A stretch of 5,866 nucleotides of DNA from assembly GCA_027069385.1 (NCBI GenBank), contig JALXER010000193.1, positions 1-5,866 of the forward strand, written 5' to 3'. This DNA comes from Paracoccaceae bacterium. GTDB taxonomy: Bacteria; Pseudomonadota; Alphaproteobacteria; Rhodobacterales; Rhodobacteraceae. Below the pieces are notes generated by a model, which saw only the letters and a list, made by a program, of their open reading frames with translations, was not told the origin of the DNA and searched no databases. Below are positions 5,455 through 5,866 of this stretch, piece by piece. The position numbers and the translations under genes were made by a program. Each line of letters begins with the position of its first letter. Within the stretch, counting starts at the first letter, position 1.

Positions 5455-5866
5455 ATGAGAAACCCAACCGCCGCCACCAAATCCGACGACCGCCCCAAAT
5501 CCAAATCTATCGGGTCGCTGCGCGGCCTGATGCCGTTTCTGATGCCCTATAAAGGGTTGATGTACGGGGCGCTGGCCGCATTGATCCTGACCGCCGGTCT
5601 GTCACTGATGCTGCCATTGGCAGTGCGCGGAGTGATTGACGGTTTCGCGGCCGAATCAACGGCCGATATCGATAACGTGTTCATTATTGCCATCGTGGTT
5701 GCGGCCGCGCTGGCCCTTGGCACGGCGTTGCGGTTCTATTTGGTCACAAGGCTGGGCGAACGGGTCATTGCCGATATCCGCATGGCGATCTATGACAAGG
5801 TGATCGGCATGAGCCCGGCTTTTTACGAAAGAACCATGACCGGAGAGGTGCTGTCGCGCCTGACCA
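5455..5866 (+). CDS. ABC exporter, fused permease/ATPase type (5' part only)
   Basis: The open frame runs off the window after 137 codons. After a basic, polar N-terminus (about 1-25) there is a first membrane segment (about 36-60) and a second (about 74-97). Next comes the cytoplasmic extension RLGERVIADIRMAIYDKV (99-116) and MSPAFYERTMTGEVLSRLT (119-137), which is characteristic of type I ABC exporter membrane domains of the MsbA/ABCB family. The ATPase half would lie beyond the edge. Such proteins work as dimers in the inner membrane and export lipids, peptides or drugs; the substrate is not readable here. ATG at 5455 is preferred, with AGGGA (5445-5449) five bases upstream; the in-frame GTG at 5452 is too close to that site. 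It lies 81 bp after the tRNA-Gly gene and might be read from the same promoter, but that is uncertain. Confidence 0.9.
   Translation, partial: MRNPTAATKSDDRPKSKSIGSLRGLMPFLMPYKGLMYGALAALILTAGLSLMLPLAVRGVIDGFAAESTADIDNVFIIAIVVAAALALGTALRFYLVTRLGERVIADIRMAIYDKVIGMSPAFYERTMTGEVLSRLT

Overview
The window looks like a piece of an alphaproteobacterial chromosome, probably from the Rhodobacterales (Roseobacter-like). The reasons are G+C-rich coding sequence with a strong preference for G or C in third codon positions, an encoded-CCA tRNA-Gly(TCC) of alphaproteobacterial form, and the type of the protein families present. This placement is by eye and was not checked against a database.

Layout, left to right. 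Positions 2-106 may hold the 3' end of an unidentified plus-strand gene. moaA (138-1151, minus; first step of molybdenum cofactor synthesis) is transcribed away from a plus-strand AMP-forming acyl-CoA synthetase (1260-2879). The 108-bp gap between them carries a good sigma-70-type promoter for moaA. The synthetase converges with a minus-strand pair: glmU (3832-5169; UDP-GlcNAc synthesis for peptidoglycan and lipopolysaccharide), followed with a 4-bp ATGA overlap by an AlkD-like DNA alkylation repair gene (3164-3835). To the right of glmU lie a divergent tRNA-Gly(TCC) gene (5300-5373) with a clear promoter, and the start of an ABC exporter gene (5455 to the window end).

The most unusual part is the 284-bp space between the two convergent genes. 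Almost all of it (2886-3143) is one compound palindromic element: 56-bp terminal inverted repeats align without a gap, each arm ends in its own 26-bp hairpin, and the interior is packed with further stem-loops. The two terminal hairpins differ by three base pairs and every one of these differences is compensated. This suggests that hairpin shape, rather than sequence alone, has been preserved. It resembles a non-autonomous palindromic intergenic repeat; no transposase or host gene is present in it.

The protein genes are mostly housekeeping and do not form one pathway. The only clear operon link is glmU with the alkylation repair gene. No CRISPR array, prophage, insertion sequence with transposase, or defence system was seen.
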